Origin: Chryseobacterium gleum
GTDB lineage: Bacteria > Bacteroidota > Bacteroidia > Flavobacteriales > Weeksellaceae
Assembly (NCBI RefSeq): GCF_900636535.1
Contig: NZ_LR134289.1
Location: 3,038,001 to 3,102,000, forward strand
Length of the DNA stretch: 64,000 nt
Direction: 5' to 3'
Under the pieces are notes generated by a model. That model was not told the DNA's origin and searched no databases. It worked only from the letters and a program-made list of their open reading frames with translations. Positions 26,597 to 35,558 of this stretch are shown here, in pieces (position 1 is the stretch's first letter; every line of letters begins with the position of its first letter). Position numbers and translations under genes: made by a program.

Positions 26597-28057
26597 TTAT
26601 AAAGAATAATTCGGAGCTTCTTGTGTAATAATTACATCATGCGGGTGAGATTCTTTCAATCCGCTTCCTGTGATCATTACCAGTTTAGAATCTTTCTGAA
26701 GTGCTTCAATATCTTTTGCACCACAATATCCCATACCTGCTCTAAGACCTCCTGTCAACTGGAAAATCACATCTTCCAGTTTTCCTTTATGCGGCACTCT
26801 TCCTTCGATTCCTTCCGGAACGAATTTTTTAGCTTCACTCTGGAAATATCTCTCTTTACCTCCTCTCTTCATTGCCGAAAGACTTCCCATTCCCTGATAT
26901 GATTTGAATTTTCTTCCCTGGAAGATAATTTCTTCTCCCGGAGCTTCATCTGTACCTGCCAAGAGAGAACCAAGCATTACTGCTCCTGCACCACTCGCGA
27001 TAGCTTTAACAATATCTCCTGAAAGTTTGATTCCACCATCAGCTATTACCGTTACATTTTTTGACTTCGCATATTCGTAAACGTTATAGATTGCAGACAG
27101 CTGAGGGACTCCCACTCCTGCAACTACTCTTGTTGTACAGATAGAACCTGGTCCTACTCCAACTTTAAGCACGTTAGCTCCAGCTTCAATAAGATCTTTA
27201 GCAGCTTCTGCCGTTACGATATTTCCACCTACAACATCAAGATCCGGATATGCTCTTCTGATTTCCGAAATTTTGTCTAAAACTCCTTTAGAATGACCAT
27301 GTGCAGAATCAATAGCTACGATATCAACACCGGCCTGAACCAAAGCCTCAATTCTCGCCAGCGTATCTTCTCCTACTCCTACTCCTGCTCCTACAATAAG
27401 ACGGCCGTTCTGGTCCTTATTAGCATTAGGATACTCCAATTGATTATCAATATCCTTAATAGTGATTAATCCTACAAGTTTATTATCTTTATCTACGATA
27501 GGAAGTTTTTCAACTCTGTTCTTAAGAAGGATTTCTTTCGCCTTTTCAAGATTGGTATCCTTATCTGAAGTGATCAGATTTTCTTTGGTCATGATCTCTT
27601 CCACTTTCATATCAAGATTTTCCTGATATTTTACATCTCTGTTGGTAATAATTCCGATCAGAACGTTATCAGCATCTACCACCGGAAGACCTGAAATCTT
27701 ATATCTTGACATAAGATCTTTAGCTTCTCCCAGCGTATGGTCTTTAGATAATGTAACCGGATCTGAGATCATTCCGTTTTCGGAGCGCTTCACACGGTTT
27801 ACCTGAGCAGCCTGCTCAGCGATCGTCATGTTTTTGTGAATAAAGCCTAACCCTCCGACTCTTGCCAAGGCGATAGCCAGATCAGCTTCAGTAACAGTGT
27901 CCATCGCAGCGGAAACTATCGGAACATTCAGCGTAATTTTGTCGGTAAGTCTTGATTTTAATGAAACCTGGTTAGGTAAAACTTCTGAATAAGAAGGGAC
28001 TAGAAGAACGTCATCGAAAGTGATGGCTGTCTCTACAATTTTGTTATGAATAGACAT
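26597..28057 (-). CDS. guaB: IMP dehydrogenase
   Basis: 486 residues. It oxidises IMP to XMP with NAD+, the committed step of guanine nucleotide synthesis. The N-terminal [11 protein letters not shown], two CBS domains inserted at about residues 93-205, the phosphate-binding D-G-G-I, the active-site Cys 307 in G-P-G-S-I-C-T-T-R, and the G-M-G-S-L-x-A-M flap are all present. The length is standard. It is a single gene with its own promoter and terminator. Confidence 0.98.
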   Translation of the reverse strand: MSIHNKIVETAITFDDVLLVPSYSEVLPNQVSLKSRLTDKITLNVPIVSAAMDTVTEADLAIALARVGGLGFIHKNMTIAEQAAQVNRVKRSENGMISDPVTLSKDHTLGEAKDLMSRYKISGLPVVDADNVLIGIITNRDVKYQENLDMKVEEIMTKENLITSDKDTNLEKAKEILLKNRVEKLPIVDKDNKLVGLITIKDIDNQLEYPNANKDQNGRLIVGAGVGVGEDTLARIEALVQAGVDIVAIDSAHGHSKGVLDKISEIRRAYPDLDVVGGNIVTAEAAKDLIEAGANVLKVGVGPGSICTTRVVAGVGVPQLSAIYNVYEYAKSKNVTVIADGGIKLSGDIVKAIASGAGAVMLGSLLAGTDEAPGEEIIFQGRKFKSYQGMGSLSAMKRGGKERYFQSEAKKFVPEGIEGRVPHKGKLEDVIFQLTGGLRAGMGYCGAKDIEALQKDSKLVMITGSGLKESHPHDVIITQEAPNYSL

Positions 28058-28071
28058 CTTTACTTTCTTTG

Positions 28072-28079
28072 CAAAATTA
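28072..28079 (-). promoter_or_regulatory. -7 element TAATTTTG of guaB
   Basis: On the minus strand a perfect TAnnTTTG ends 14 bases before the guaB start codon. Confidence 0.65.
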
Positions 28080-28150
28080 GGTTATTTTGGTGAGATATGA
28101 AAATCCTTTTTAATAGTTTAAATAAAATTTAATAATCAATAACTTAAATC

Positions 28151-28181
28151 AAAAAAACCGCTCTTTTTTAGCAGAACGGTT
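28151..28181 (-). terminator. Terminator of the sigma-factor operon
   Basis: On the minus strand AACCG pairs with CGGTT around an A-rich loop, followed by seven T (A at 28151-28157). It lies about 60 bases after the last gene of that strand. Confidence 0.6.
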
Positions 28182-28243
28182 ACGGTACAAAATAATTGAA
28201 TATGTAGAAACTACTTGTTACGTGTTATAATTCTTGATAAAAG

Positions 28244-28948
28244 CTATTTAACCAATTTCCCATTCTCGTCCAGATTTTCAATATGGGTTTGATTATTTTT
28301 ATCCACATACACTTTTAATCTTACTTTACCGTTTGTATCACGGATAAAAATACCCACATCGCCATTAGCCATTTTACCTGCAAAGAAACGTTCACTTCCC
28401 AGCTTGCCACTTTCCTGTAGTTGGGCAAATGCTTTTTTTGAGGCTTCCGGATTGTTCAGTTTTTTGATAGAATCTCCTGCTTTAATAAGATCTTCCAATG
28501 GAAAATTATCCGGTCTGTCCCAAAGCTTCAATCCATATGCTCTTTTTTTATCATTTCCTGCTGATTCAGAATACTGCAACTGCATAATCTGATCTGTATT
28601 TCTCTGATCTACAGAATATACCATTCCGGAACCTTTATCATTTCCATCGTATACCAGCCCGCCGCATTCATCTCCCATAGAATTGAAGAATATAAGTCCT
28701 GCTTCTCTTTCACGGGCTTTCATTTCTTTGTGGTTTACCAATCCGGGATGCTGGCGTTCTTTATTACTGATCACCATTTTTAAAGTGCCATCTTTCTCAA
28801 TGATATTGATCCGTTCTACATCTATTTCTTTAAAGCGTTCGCTGGATGCCTGGTTCTTAAATGCCAGAAAGAAAAACATGAGACATAATATCGTAAGTAC
28901 AGCTGCATAGATTTTAAGGATCCGAACTTCTCTTATTAATTTTTCCAT
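28244..28948 (-). CDS. Single-pass membrane-anchored protein of unknown function
   Basis: 234 residues. A short cytoplasmic N-terminus with basic residues (R-E-V-R-I-L-K) precedes one membrane segment (about 13-30, L-C-L-M-F-F-F-L-A-F). The exported part then begins with I-D-V-E-R-I-N-I-I-E-K-D-G-T-L-K-M-V-I-S-N. It has a repeated strand theme (I-F-I-R-D-T-N-G-K-V-R-L and E-N-L-D-E-N-G-K). I do not recognise the family by name. It starts 26 bases after the DUF4252 gene, so it is probably the last member of the sigma-factor operon. Confidence 0.65.
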   Translation of the reverse strand: MEKLIREVRILKIYAAVLTILCLMFFFLAFKNQASSERFKEIDVERINIIEKDGTLKMVISNKERQHPGLVNHKEMKAREREAGLIFFNSMGDECGGLVYDGNDKGSGMVYSVDQRNTDQIMQLQYSESAGNDKKRAYGLKLWDRPDNFPLEDLIKAGDSIKKLNNPEASKKAFAQLQESGKLGSERFFAGKMANGDVGIFIRDTNGKVRLKVYVDKNNQTHIENLDENGKLVK

Positions 28949-28974
28949 GCGATGAAGATTTGGAATTGCCAGGA

Positions 28975-29478
28975 TTATTTAGCGGAAACAGAGTTAATCA
29001 TTCTTGAGATATCATTTGGTGTGAAATTACCTTTCACATCTACAAATACCATTTCATTAGTATCAGAACCTACGGTGAGCAGCATATTTTTAATCACATC
29101 TCCATCCTGCTTTACCCTTACATTGATATTATCTCCGTCATGTTTTATGGTTGCCCATTCTTCATAATGATGATCATTCAGATACCGGGCATAGTCATAA
29201 AGCATTTCTCTGCTTCCGTTGGTCACGGTAAGCACTTTTATTTTTGAAGCTTTTTTTATCAGGTTGATTGTCTCTTCACTTTCTCCGTCTTCTCTTAAAG
29301 CCTTTTTAATATAAGATTTGGCAAGAAATATAGGAACATTCATACTCGCAAACTCCGCTCCTTTAAAATCATATTTTGAATTCTGAAAAAAATCTATGTT
29401 CGGTTTTTCTGAAACGATACACGATTGAAGCATAGCTACTGTCAGAATGGTGAGGAAAATGTTCTTAAGAGTTTTCAT
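28975..29478 (-). CDS. DUF4252 lipoprotein
   Basis: 167 residues. A signal peptide ends with a lipobox (M-L-Q-S-C, Cys 20). The remainder follows the DUF4252 layout: a helical segment with L-I-K-K-A-S-K-I-K-V-L, then beta strands ending M-V-F-V-D-V-K-G-N-F-T-P-N-D-I-S-R-M-I-N. It lies ten bases after a second, larger DUF4252 protein in the same operon, so the two probably act together in the envelope under control of the ECF sigma factor. Function unknown. Confidence 0.8.
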   Translation of the reverse strand: MKTLKNIFLTILTVAMLQSCIVSEKPNIDFFQNSKYDFKGAEFASMNVPIFLAKSYIKKALREDGESEETINLIKKASKIKVLTVTNGSREMLYDYARYLNDHHYEEWATIKHDGDNINVRVKQDGDVIKNMLLTVGSDTNEMVFVDVKGNFTPNDISRMINSVSAK

Positions 29479-29488
29479 AGTGTAGTTT

Positions 29489-30775
29489 TTATTTGATTTG
29501 TCTGAAGCTTCCTCCAGAAACTTTGTCTACTTTCGCATCTACTTCCGGGTTTCCTTTCAGCTTCACAGAAGCTCCTGATGAAACGTTCACCTTTAATTTA
29601 TCGGTAACTAGCAGGGAGAGGCTTGCACCTGAAGTAGATTCTGCCACCGCTGTAGCAATTTTAAGGTCATCTGCTTTACAGGAAGCACCGCTGCTGGTAT
29701 CCACTACTGCAGAAGCCGCTTCTCCTGATAAATTTATACTGGCTCCGCTTGAAGCATCCAATACCAGTTTTGAAGTTTTTATATCAACGTCCAATACAGA
29801 ACCGGAACTTACTTCCACTGCCGCCGCTTCTTTTACATTGAATTTTCCTTTAATAACAGAACCGGATTCCGCTTCAATTGCCAGACTGTTTTCTGTAACA
29901 GGATTTACTGCTGTAAATACACTTCCAGATGACGTTTTTATACTATTAATAGTAGGAGCAGAAACATTAATATTGAGATTTTTAAATCTAAGATTTCTGA
30001 CACCTTTATTGTCAACATATATCTTTAAAACCCCATCTTCCACCTTAGTAATGACATACTGAAGCTTGTCTGCATCAGCAATCACTTTTACACTTCTTGG
30101 AGTTTCCTGTTTAAAGGTAACATTTACACCTACACTGGCATCTATTTTTGAGAATTCACCTACATTTCTGCTGTCGCCGTTCAGATAGGAGGATGTATTA
30201 TCTGAAGTAAGACTGCTTCTCACGGAAGATGTAACAGAAGATGTTGCTGTTTCACCTGAGTTGATGATCTTGTTTACATCAGAGAGTTTCATTTTTCCGT
30301 TAAGAATAAAAATAATATTCTCTTCTTTGGAATCAACATTGAACACCAGATTTTCCAGATAGTTATCTTTTTCATCTTCTGCAAGAAACTTCATAGAGGT
30401 TCCGTCACTGTTCATTGACATCAGCTCATTGAAATTGAGAGATTTCAAAGCTTTATTCACCCTGTCAGTCTTCTCTTCATTCATTTTTACATTCGCAAGA
30501 TTCTCATCTTTCAGACGATCCGGAAAGGTAATTTTGGGGATGATCAGAATTTTAAGACCATCAACATCGTTCAAAATAGGCTTTATTTTTCCTACGTAAG
30601 CATCATCAACATCGATGGTGTTTAATAGTTTGAACATTGGTTTTTTGATATTGATGGATGTTACTCCCCCATTTTTTTCAAAATCCTGAAAAAGCTTGTT
30701 CAGTTTATCAGTCTGTGCAAAAGAAGTTGCAAAGCTGCTTAGCATTATGGCTATTATAAAAAATATTCTTTTCAT
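29489..30775 (-). CDS. Secreted DUF4252 - GIN (DUF2807) fusion protein
   Basis: 428 residues from ATG 30775 (an in-frame upstream codon would overlap the preceding gene). A signal peptide ends S-F-A-Q. Residues 22-165 resemble DUF4252, including F-I-L-N-G-K-M-K-L-S-D-V-N-K-I-I-N, similar to the neighbouring gene. After a Ser/Thr-rich linker, residues 195-425 form a right-handed beta-helix of the head/GIN type with repeated S-S-G-S-V and S-S-G-A-S turns (I-K-T-S-S-G-S-V, V-S-S-G-S-V-L, S-S-G-A-S). The fusion ties the two families together. It is operon-encoded with the ECF sigma factor. Confidence 0.85.
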   Translation of the reverse strand: MKRIFFIIAIMLSSFATSFAQTDKLNKLFQDFEKNGGVTSINIKKPMFKLLNTIDVDDAYVGKIKPILNDVDGLKILIIPKITFPDRLKDENLANVKMNEEKTDRVNKALKSLNFNELMSMNSDGTSMKFLAEDEKDNYLENLVFNVDSKEENIIFILNGKMKLSDVNKIINSGETATSSVTSSVRSSLTSDNTSSYLNGDSRNVGEFSKIDASVGVNVTFKQETPRSVKVIADADKLQYVITKVEDGVLKIYVDNKGVRNLRFKNLNINVSAPTINSIKTSSGSVFTAVNPVTENSLAIEAESGSVIKGKFNVKEAAAVEVSSGSVLDVDIKTSKLVLDASSGASINLSGEAASAVVDTSSGASCKADDLKIATAVAESTSGASLSLLVTDKLKVNVSSGASVKLKGNPEVDAKVDKVSGGSFRQIK

Positions 30776-30791
30776 GAGATTGATCTGATTT

Positions 30792-31469
30792 TTAGTATTC
30801 GCTGTCAAGATTTTCGTTTTTCTGAGAAGATGCTACTGTTTTTTTAAATTCATTTCCTAATTTCATAAAGGAATATTTGGCAACATCTATGGCTTCTTTT
30901 TCACTGCTGATTCTTTTTCCGTTTACAATCACATAAGAGTCATTGTACGCCGCTGCGGAATCACTTAAATTTTTGTTATTTGAGGGATTGCTGACATATC
31001 TTGGTCTTGTTTCCTTTTTAAGTCTTCCTCTTTTTGGAAGGATTTCATCCATTACATCTTTTTCCGCTACCTGGTTATCCTGAAATACGGAATCTTTTTT
31101 TGCTCCGGAAATAGAATCGGTATGGTTAACGGCAACCTGTTCCTGGTGATCACTGTTTTCTTCAATAAAATCCGATTTCTGCTTCAGGATTTCATCTTTT
31201 ACCAGCTTTTCCCTGTCCTGAACATCTGTATTATAGTTGTTCAGGAAAAAACCGATACTGAAAACCAGTATTACTCCGGCCGCCATCCAGAACCATTTGG
31301 GAAAGGAGGGCTTCTTTTTTCCGTCCAGTGGAATAATGGGTGTTGTATCCTGTTCAGGTTCCGCACCTTCTGCAGTCTGAAGAAAATCTTCAAAGCTCCA
31401 GTCCATTTTTTCTTCCTTGATCTCCCGGAAGATTTCGTTGTATTTATCTTGTAATTGATCTTTTTTCAT
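30792..31469 (-). CDS. Single-pass membrane protein, probable anti-sigma partner
   Basis: 225 residues. An N-terminal acidic cytoplasmic region (about 1-58), one membrane helix (about 59-76, W-F-W-M-A-A-G-V-I-L-V-F-S-I-G-F), and a charged periplasmic part containing K-R-G-R-L-K-K-E-T-R-P-R. The layout and the position directly after an ECF sigma gene, overlapping it by 26 bases, fit an anti-sigma factor, but I see no clear zinc-anti-sigma (H-x3-C-x2-C) motif, so this rests on context. Confidence 0.65.
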   Translation of the reverse strand: MKKDQLQDKYNEIFREIKEEKMDWSFEDFLQTAEGAEPEQDTTPIIPLDGKKKPSFPKWFWMAAGVILVFSIGFFLNNYNTDVQDREKLVKDEILKQKSDFIEENSDHQEQVAVNHTDSISGAKKDSVFQDNQVAEKDVMDEILPKRGRLKKETRPRYVSNPSNNKNLSDSAAAYNDSYVIVNGKRISSEKEAIDVAKYSFMKLGNEFKKTVASSQKNENLDSEY

Positions 31470-31953
31470 AGCTCATCAGTTGTGAGATTTGTTCTTTTAC
31501 TTTTTGTCTCGCACGCATCAGGTTTACCCTTACTGCATTTTCCTCCATTTCGAGCATTTCAGAAATTTCGGAAACATCATATTCTTCTACATCTTTCAAG
31601 TGGATGACCATCTTCTGTTTTTCGGGGAGCTGATTGATAAATCCTACAATATGTTCCTTAAGGTTATCAACTTCCATACTGTAAAGCTCCGAGCGGTGAA
31701 GCTGCATATCCGCAAAGCCGATCTTTACATCGTGATGCTTCAATCTGTTCAGGCATTCGTTCCGGACCGACTTCAGCGCATAGGATTTAAAATTCCCGAA
31801 CTGCTCAAGCTCATCCCTCTTCTGCCAAAACTTCATCATGAGATCCTGTACGACATCTTCTGCTTCATCACTGCTCATGACAAACCGTTTCGCAAAACGA
31901 TACATCTCGTCTTTGAGAATAAACACCGTATTCTTGAAAGTTTCTTGGGTCAT
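31444..31953 (-). CDS. ECF-type RNA polymerase sigma factor
   Basis: 169 residues. Region 2 has F-V-M-S-S-D-E-A-E-D-V-V-Q-D-L-M-M-K-F-W, and region 4 has L-P-E-K-Q-K-M-V-I-H-L-K-D-V-E-E-Y with a helix-turn-helix I-S-E-M-L-E-M-E-E-N-A-V-R-V-N-L-M-R-A-R. It directs RNA polymerase to a small regulon, probably including the downstream genes of its own operon. The start lies in a gap after the GlmU-like gene terminator. Its 3' end overlaps the putative anti-sigma gene by 26 bases. Confidence 0.93.
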   Translation of the reverse strand: MTQETFKNTVFILKDEMYRFAKRFVMSSDEAEDVVQDLMMKFWQKRDELEQFGNFKSYALKSVRNECLNRLKHHDVKIGFADMQLHRSELYSMEVDNLKEHIVGFINQLPEKQKMVIHLKDVEEYDVSEISEMLEMEENAVRVNLMRARQKVKEQISQLMSYEKRSITR

Positions 31954-32012
31954 GAGTTTTGTTTCTTATAGGTAAGACAACTGCCGTTACATATCTATTA
32001 CATCAAAAATAA

Positions 32013-32040
32013 AAAAACTTCAAAAAAATTTGAAGTTTTT
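32013..32040 (-). terminator. Terminator after the GlmU-like gene
   Basis: AAAAACTTCAAA (32013-32024) pairs with TTTGAAGTTTTT (32029-32040), giving a T run on the minus strand. Confidence 0.75.
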
Positions 32041-32052
32041 ATGATATTCGAA

Positions 32053-33216
32053 TTAATACGTATCAAAAATATGTTTCAGAATCGCTTTATCCTCTTCTGA
32101 TAAAGCTACTTTTCTTCTTGCCATGGCTCTTTCTGCCACTTCATATACTTTGTCAAGTTTGAACCTTTCATCATCTTTCAGTCCACCCCATGAAAAGTTT
32201 TCCACAAGGTTCGGCGGAAAGCCCGGCTTAAAGATATTGGAGGCTACGCCAATTACTGTTCCTGTATTCAGCTGGGTATTGATCGCAGTTTTGGAATGAT
32301 CGCCCATGATCAGACCCGCAAACTGTAATCCTGTATCTTCAAAAGCTTTAGTTCTGTAGCTCCAGAATTTTACGTTTCCATAGTTGTTCTTCATATTCGA
32401 AGAATTGGTATCAGCTCCGAAATTACACCATTCTCCTATTACAGAGTTTCCTACAAAACCTTCATGTCCTTTACTGGAATATCCGAATATAATGATATTG
32501 TTTACTTCACCTCCTACTTTACAATGTGGTCCTACTGTGGTTGCCCCGTAGATTTTTGCCCCCAGATTAAATTTGGAATCATCACAAAGTGCTATTGGCC
32601 CGCGAAGATGACAACCTTCCATGATCTCAGTATTTTTACCAATATAAATCTTACCTGTTTTGGTATTGATGGTAGAAAATTCAACATAAGCTCCTTCTTC
32701 AATAAACAGATCTTTTTTATCTCCTAAGAATCCATTGGTTGAAGACAGTTCCTGTGAGGTCCTTCCTTTAGTCAGCAGATCAAAGTCAAAATCAATGGCG
32801 TGGTGGTTATAGGTAAACAGATCTTTTGGTCTTTTAAAGAAAACAAGATCTTCCTTAATATCTGTCATTTTCTCAATCTGATTCAGAGAAAAACCTTTCA
32901 TATTGATTTTTGCAGCGATCAATTCATCCTCATAAACCAATGCTTCTCCTTGCTTAAGGTCTTTGATCTGTTGAATTACAGTTTCTGTCGGCAGAAAATT
33001 CGGAACCAGAAAAAGACTTTCTTTTTCCTCCGGACTTTTAAATTTATCCTGAAGATAGGTTTCAGTGAAATAGGTAACTTCTGTGTTTTCCAGGATTTTC
33101 TGCCATCTTTCAGCGAATGTAAGAATTCCGCATCGCATAGCAGCAACCGGACGGGTAAAAGTAAGCGGAAGGAAATCTTCCCAATATTGTGCATCTGAAA
33201 ATACTAACTGCATCAT
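32053..33216 (-). CDS. GlmU-like sugar nucleotidyltransferase family protein
   Basis: 387 residues. The N-terminal part (M-Q-L-V-F-S-D-A, F-L-P-L-T-F-T-R-P-V-A-A-M-R-C-G-I-L-T) corresponds to the G-x-R-P segment of this GlmU family. Residues 180-330 form a left-handed beta-helix with hexapeptide-like turns (I-Y-I-G-K-N-T-E-I, C-H-L-R-G-P-I-A, T-V-G-P-H-C-K-V-G-G-E-V, V-I-G-E-W-C-N-F-G-A-D-T-N). It probably transfers a nucleotide or acyl group onto a sugar phosphate; the substrate is unknown. It is a single gene with a leader that contains 7-bp repeats. Confidence 0.85.
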   Translation of the reverse strand: MMQLVFSDAQYWEDFLPLTFTRPVAAMRCGILTFAERWQKILENTEVTYFTETYLQDKFKSPEEKESLFLVPNFLPTETVIQQIKDLKQGEALVYEDELIAAKINMKGFSLNQIEKMTDIKEDLVFFKRPKDLFTYNHHAIDFDFDLLTKGRTSQELSSTNGFLGDKKDLFIEEGAYVEFSTINTKTGKIYIGKNTEIMEGCHLRGPIALCDDSKFNLGAKIYGATTVGPHCKVGGEVNNIIIFGYSSKGHEGFVGNSVIGEWCNFGADTNSSNMKNNYGNVKFWSYRTKAFEDTGLQFAGLIMGDHSKTAINTQLNTGTVIGVASNIFKPGFPPNLVENFSWGGLKDDERFKLDKVYEVAERAMARRKVALSEEDKAILKHIFDTY

Positions 33217-33226
33217 TCAGTTTTTT

Positions 33227-33254
33227 AAGTTTAAGGTTTAAAATTCAAGGTTAA
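33227..33254. repeat. Four-unit 7-bp repeat in the 5' leader of the GlmU-like gene
   Basis: AAGTTTA, AGGTTTA, AAATTCA and AGGTTAA follow each other without gap (units start at 33227, 33234, 33241 and 33248). It lies between the -7 element and the start codon of the minus-strand gene. Confidence 0.65.
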
Positions 33255-33262
33255 CAAATTTA
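33255..33262 (-). promoter_or_regulatory. -7 element TAAATTTG of the GlmU-like gene
   Basis: On the minus strand it is a perfect TAnnTTTG, 38 bases before the start codon and adjacent to the 7-bp repeat array. Confidence 0.6.
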
Positions 33263-33270
33263 CAATAAAA

Positions 33271-33297
33271 AAAGTCTCCCAAAAACTGGAAGACTTT
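33271..33297 (-). terminator. Terminator after rpmE
   Basis: AAAGTCT (33271-33277) pairs with AGACTTT (33291-33297), with the inner CCCA/TGGA partly paired and a T run on the minus strand. Confidence 0.75.
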
Positions 33298-33319
33298 ATT
33301 ATTTTTTAGTGTACAAAAA

Positions 33320-33571
33320 TTACTTAGCGAATTTTTTGTATTTGTTCATGAACTTATCAACTCTACCTGCAGTGTCAACTAGTTTTACTTTACCAGTGTA
33401 GAAAGGGTGAGAAGTTGAAGAGATTTCCATTTTGATTAGAGGATACTCTTGTCCTTCATACTCGATAGTGTCTTTTGTTTCTGCAGTAGACTTGCAAAGA
33501 AACACCTCGTCGTTACTCATATCTTTGAAAACAACAAGTCTATAATTTTCTGGGTGGATTCCGTTTTTCAT
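33320..33571 (-). CDS. rpmE: 50S ribosomal protein L31, type B
   Basis: 83 residues, the length of type B L31. [10 protein letters not shown] near the N-terminus, [18 protein letters not shown] and the C-terminal [10 protein letters not shown] are typical. It lacks the Cys pairs of the zinc form, so it does not need zinc. It is a single gene with its own promoter (33644-33651), about 70 bases of leader and a terminator. Confidence 0.95.
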   Translation of the reverse strand: MKNGIHPENYRLVVFKDMSNDEVFLCKSTAETKDTIEYEGQEYPLIKMEISSTSHPFYTGKVKLVDTAGRVDKFMNKYKKFAK

Positions 33572-33643
33572 AATACTATTTTTAAAAAATTAAACTTTGC
33601 TTTCGAAATAGTAATGGATATTTCTCTGCTAAATTTTAGGTTG

Positions 33644-33651
33644 CAAAAATA
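33644..33651 (-). promoter_or_regulatory. -7 element TATTTTTG of rpmE
   Basis: On the minus strand it is a perfect TAnnTTTG, leaving a leader of about 65 bases before the rpmE ATG. Confidence 0.6.
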
Positions 33652-33754
33652 CAACATTTTTTCTAAATTCCAAATACTCGATTCAATATTTTTTATAGAT
33701 AAGAAATTTAAAGTATTTTCGTTAAATTTGGAGCTTACTTAAACCTTAATTTCA

Positions 33755-35164
33755 ATGAAATTCAAATTATTACTGGCTTTTTCCTTCTGGATGTTACTTG
33801 CAGCTATATCATGTAATAAAGATGATATTACGTTCGACAGCCCTACACAGGAACTGCGTTTTTCCAGCGACACGGTATTCTGTGATACGGTATACCATCA
33901 GGTACGTTCAGAAACCTATGTTGTAAAAGTATATAATAATGAAGATAAGGATATCATGATCCCAAGGGTAAATCTTGAAAAGGGAGCTGCCTCATTATAC
34001 AGAATCAATGTAGATGGAAAACCGGGATATGATTTTAACAATGTTCCTTTAAGAAAAAAGGACAGCCTTTATATATTTGTTGAGATTGCCCCGGAAGCCA
34101 CAGGACCGGAAGCTATTGCTGAAGACAAAATTCTTTTCACAGGCCCAACCGGGCAGCAGCATGTAACTTTATTTTCTGTGGTTCAGGATGCCGAGTTTTT
34201 TATCCAGACACCCGGAAATCCAAATGTAATTGCCAGTTCTACTACATGGAACAATAATAAAGCAAAGATCATCTACGGAAATTTAACCATTAATCCTAAT
34301 GTAACCCTTGATATCAATGCCGGAACTAAAGTGTATTTCCATAAAAACAGCGGAATGAAGGTTTCTTCCGGAGCTGTTTTGAATATCAACGGAACCCAGG
34401 CTGACCAGGTTATCCTTCGTGGAGACAGAAATGATACTTATTATGATACGATTCCTAAAAACTGGAATTCTATCAGAATGGAAGCCAATTCTACCCTTAA
34501 GATGAACCATGCAAGACTTTTTGGAGGAACAAGAGGGCTTGATATGAGACAAACCAATGCGACGATTACCAATTCATTTATTCATACGTTCTTTGAATAC
34601 GGAATTTATGCGGTAGGTTCTACAGTGAACGCCAACAACCTTGTGATGAATAACTGTGGCTTATCATGTATTGGAATTTTCCTTGGCGGAAAACACAGCT
34701 ATACACACGCTACCATTGCCAATTACTCCAATACTATGAGTTCTTTTGACAGGTCTGGAATCTTTGCAGCCAACGAATGGAAGAATGATGCCGGACAGAC
34801 ACAGCAAGGAGCTTTACAACTGCTTGACATCAAAAACAGTATTGTGTATTCTGACAGGGATGATGCGATTCATTTTGAACAAACTCCGGGACAGCAATTT
34901 GAATTCCTGCTTCAAAATTCATTAATCAAATATACCAGTGCAACGGGCTCGGGCTTCACTTTTGACAATAATCCACGAGTGATTCAAACTACCAAAAATA
35001 CAGATCCACAGTTTGTCAATTATTTTATGGCTAAAATGAATTTAAGGGTGAAACCTGGTTCACCAGCTCTTGGAAAGGGAAATACGGCTGTTGCAGCAAC
35101 GGTACCTTTTGATATTGTGAATGTATCCAGAACAACTAACCCAACGCTAGGCGCTTACCAATAA
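33755..35164 (+). CDS. Lipoprotein with right-handed beta-helix
   Basis: 469 residues. A signal peptide ends at a lipobox (A-A-I-S-C, Cys 20). An Ig-like region (about 30-145) has V-V-K-V-Y-N-N-E-D-K-D-I. It is followed by a parallel beta-helix (about 165-440) with rungs such as I-I-Y-G-N-L-T-I-N-P-N-V-T-L-D-I-N-A-G-T-K-V-Y-F (read in parts), G-T-R-G-L-D-M-R and I-K-N-S-I-V-Y-S. Such proteins are typical of surface-exposed carbohydrate- or matrix-binding lipoproteins. Its stop overlaps the next start by one base (TAATG), so it shares a transcript with the MazG-like gene despite the unrelated functions. Confidence 0.8.
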   Translation: MKFKLLLAFSFWMLLAAISCNKDDITFDSPTQELRFSSDTVFCDTVYHQVRSETYVVKVYNNEDKDIMIPRVNLEKGAASLYRINVDGKPGYDFNNVPLRKKDSLYIFVEIAPEATGPEAIAEDKILFTGPTGQQHVTLFSVVQDAEFFIQTPGNPNVIASSTTWNNNKAKIIYGNLTINPNVTLDINAGTKVYFHKNSGMKVSSGAVLNINGTQADQVILRGDRNDTYYDTIPKNWNSIRMEANSTLKMNHARLFGGTRGLDMRQTNATITNSFIHTFFEYGIYAVGSTVNANNLVMNNCGLSCIGIFLGGKHSYTHATIANYSNTMSSFDRSGIFAANEWKNDAGQTQQGALQLLDIKNSIVYSDRDDAIHFEQTPGQQFEFLLQNSLIKYTSATGSGFTFDNNPRVIQTTKNTDPQFVNYFMAKMNLRVKPGSPALGKGNTAVAATVPFDIVNVSRTTNPTLGAYQ

Positions 35165-35490
35165 TGGAAATTACCAGTTTACAGCAGCAAGTCGATGAGT
35201 GGATCAAAACCATCGGTGTAAGATATTTTAATGAGCTGACCAATATGGCCATGCTGACGGAAGAAGTAGGTGAAGTCGCAAGAATTATTGCAAGAAGGTA
35301 TGGTGAGCAAAGCGAAAAGGAAAGCGATAAGAATAAAGATCTTGGCGAAGAGCTGGCGGACGTACTTTTTGTAACACTTTGCCTGGCTAACCAAACCGGA
35401 GTTAATCTGCAGGATGCTTTCGACAGAAAAATGAAAATCAAAACTGACCGGGATAAAGACCGGCATCAGAATAATGAAAAATTAAAATAA
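35164..35490 (+). CDS. MazG-like nucleotide pyrophosphohydrolase
   Basis: 108 residues. The all-alpha NTP pyrophosphohydrolase motif is present: E-E-V-G-E at residues 33-37 and E-E-L-A-D at 62-66, which together bind the metal ions. Members hydrolyse (d)NTPs to monophosphates and often clean the nucleotide pool of damaged species. The short single-domain form is typical. It is translationally coupled to the upstream lipoprotein gene and followed by a hairpin before aroA. Confidence 0.92.
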   Translation: MEITSLQQQVDEWIKTIGVRYFNELTNMAMLTEEVGEVARIIARRYGEQSEKESDKNKDLGEELADVLFVTLCLANQTGVNLQDAFDRKMKIKTDRDKDRHQNNEKLK

Positions 35491-35495
35491 TGATC

Positions 35496-35538
35496 AATGA
35501 TGAGTTTTAAATTATTCCTACATTTTTAACTCATCATT
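35496..35538 (+). terminator. Hairpin between the MazG-like gene and aroA
   Basis: AATGATGAGTT (35496-35506) pairs perfectly with AACTCATCATT (35528-35538). Only a weak T run follows, so it may attenuate rather than stop transcription. Confidence 0.55.
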
Positions 35539-35558
35539 TCTTAATGTAGAAAATAATA

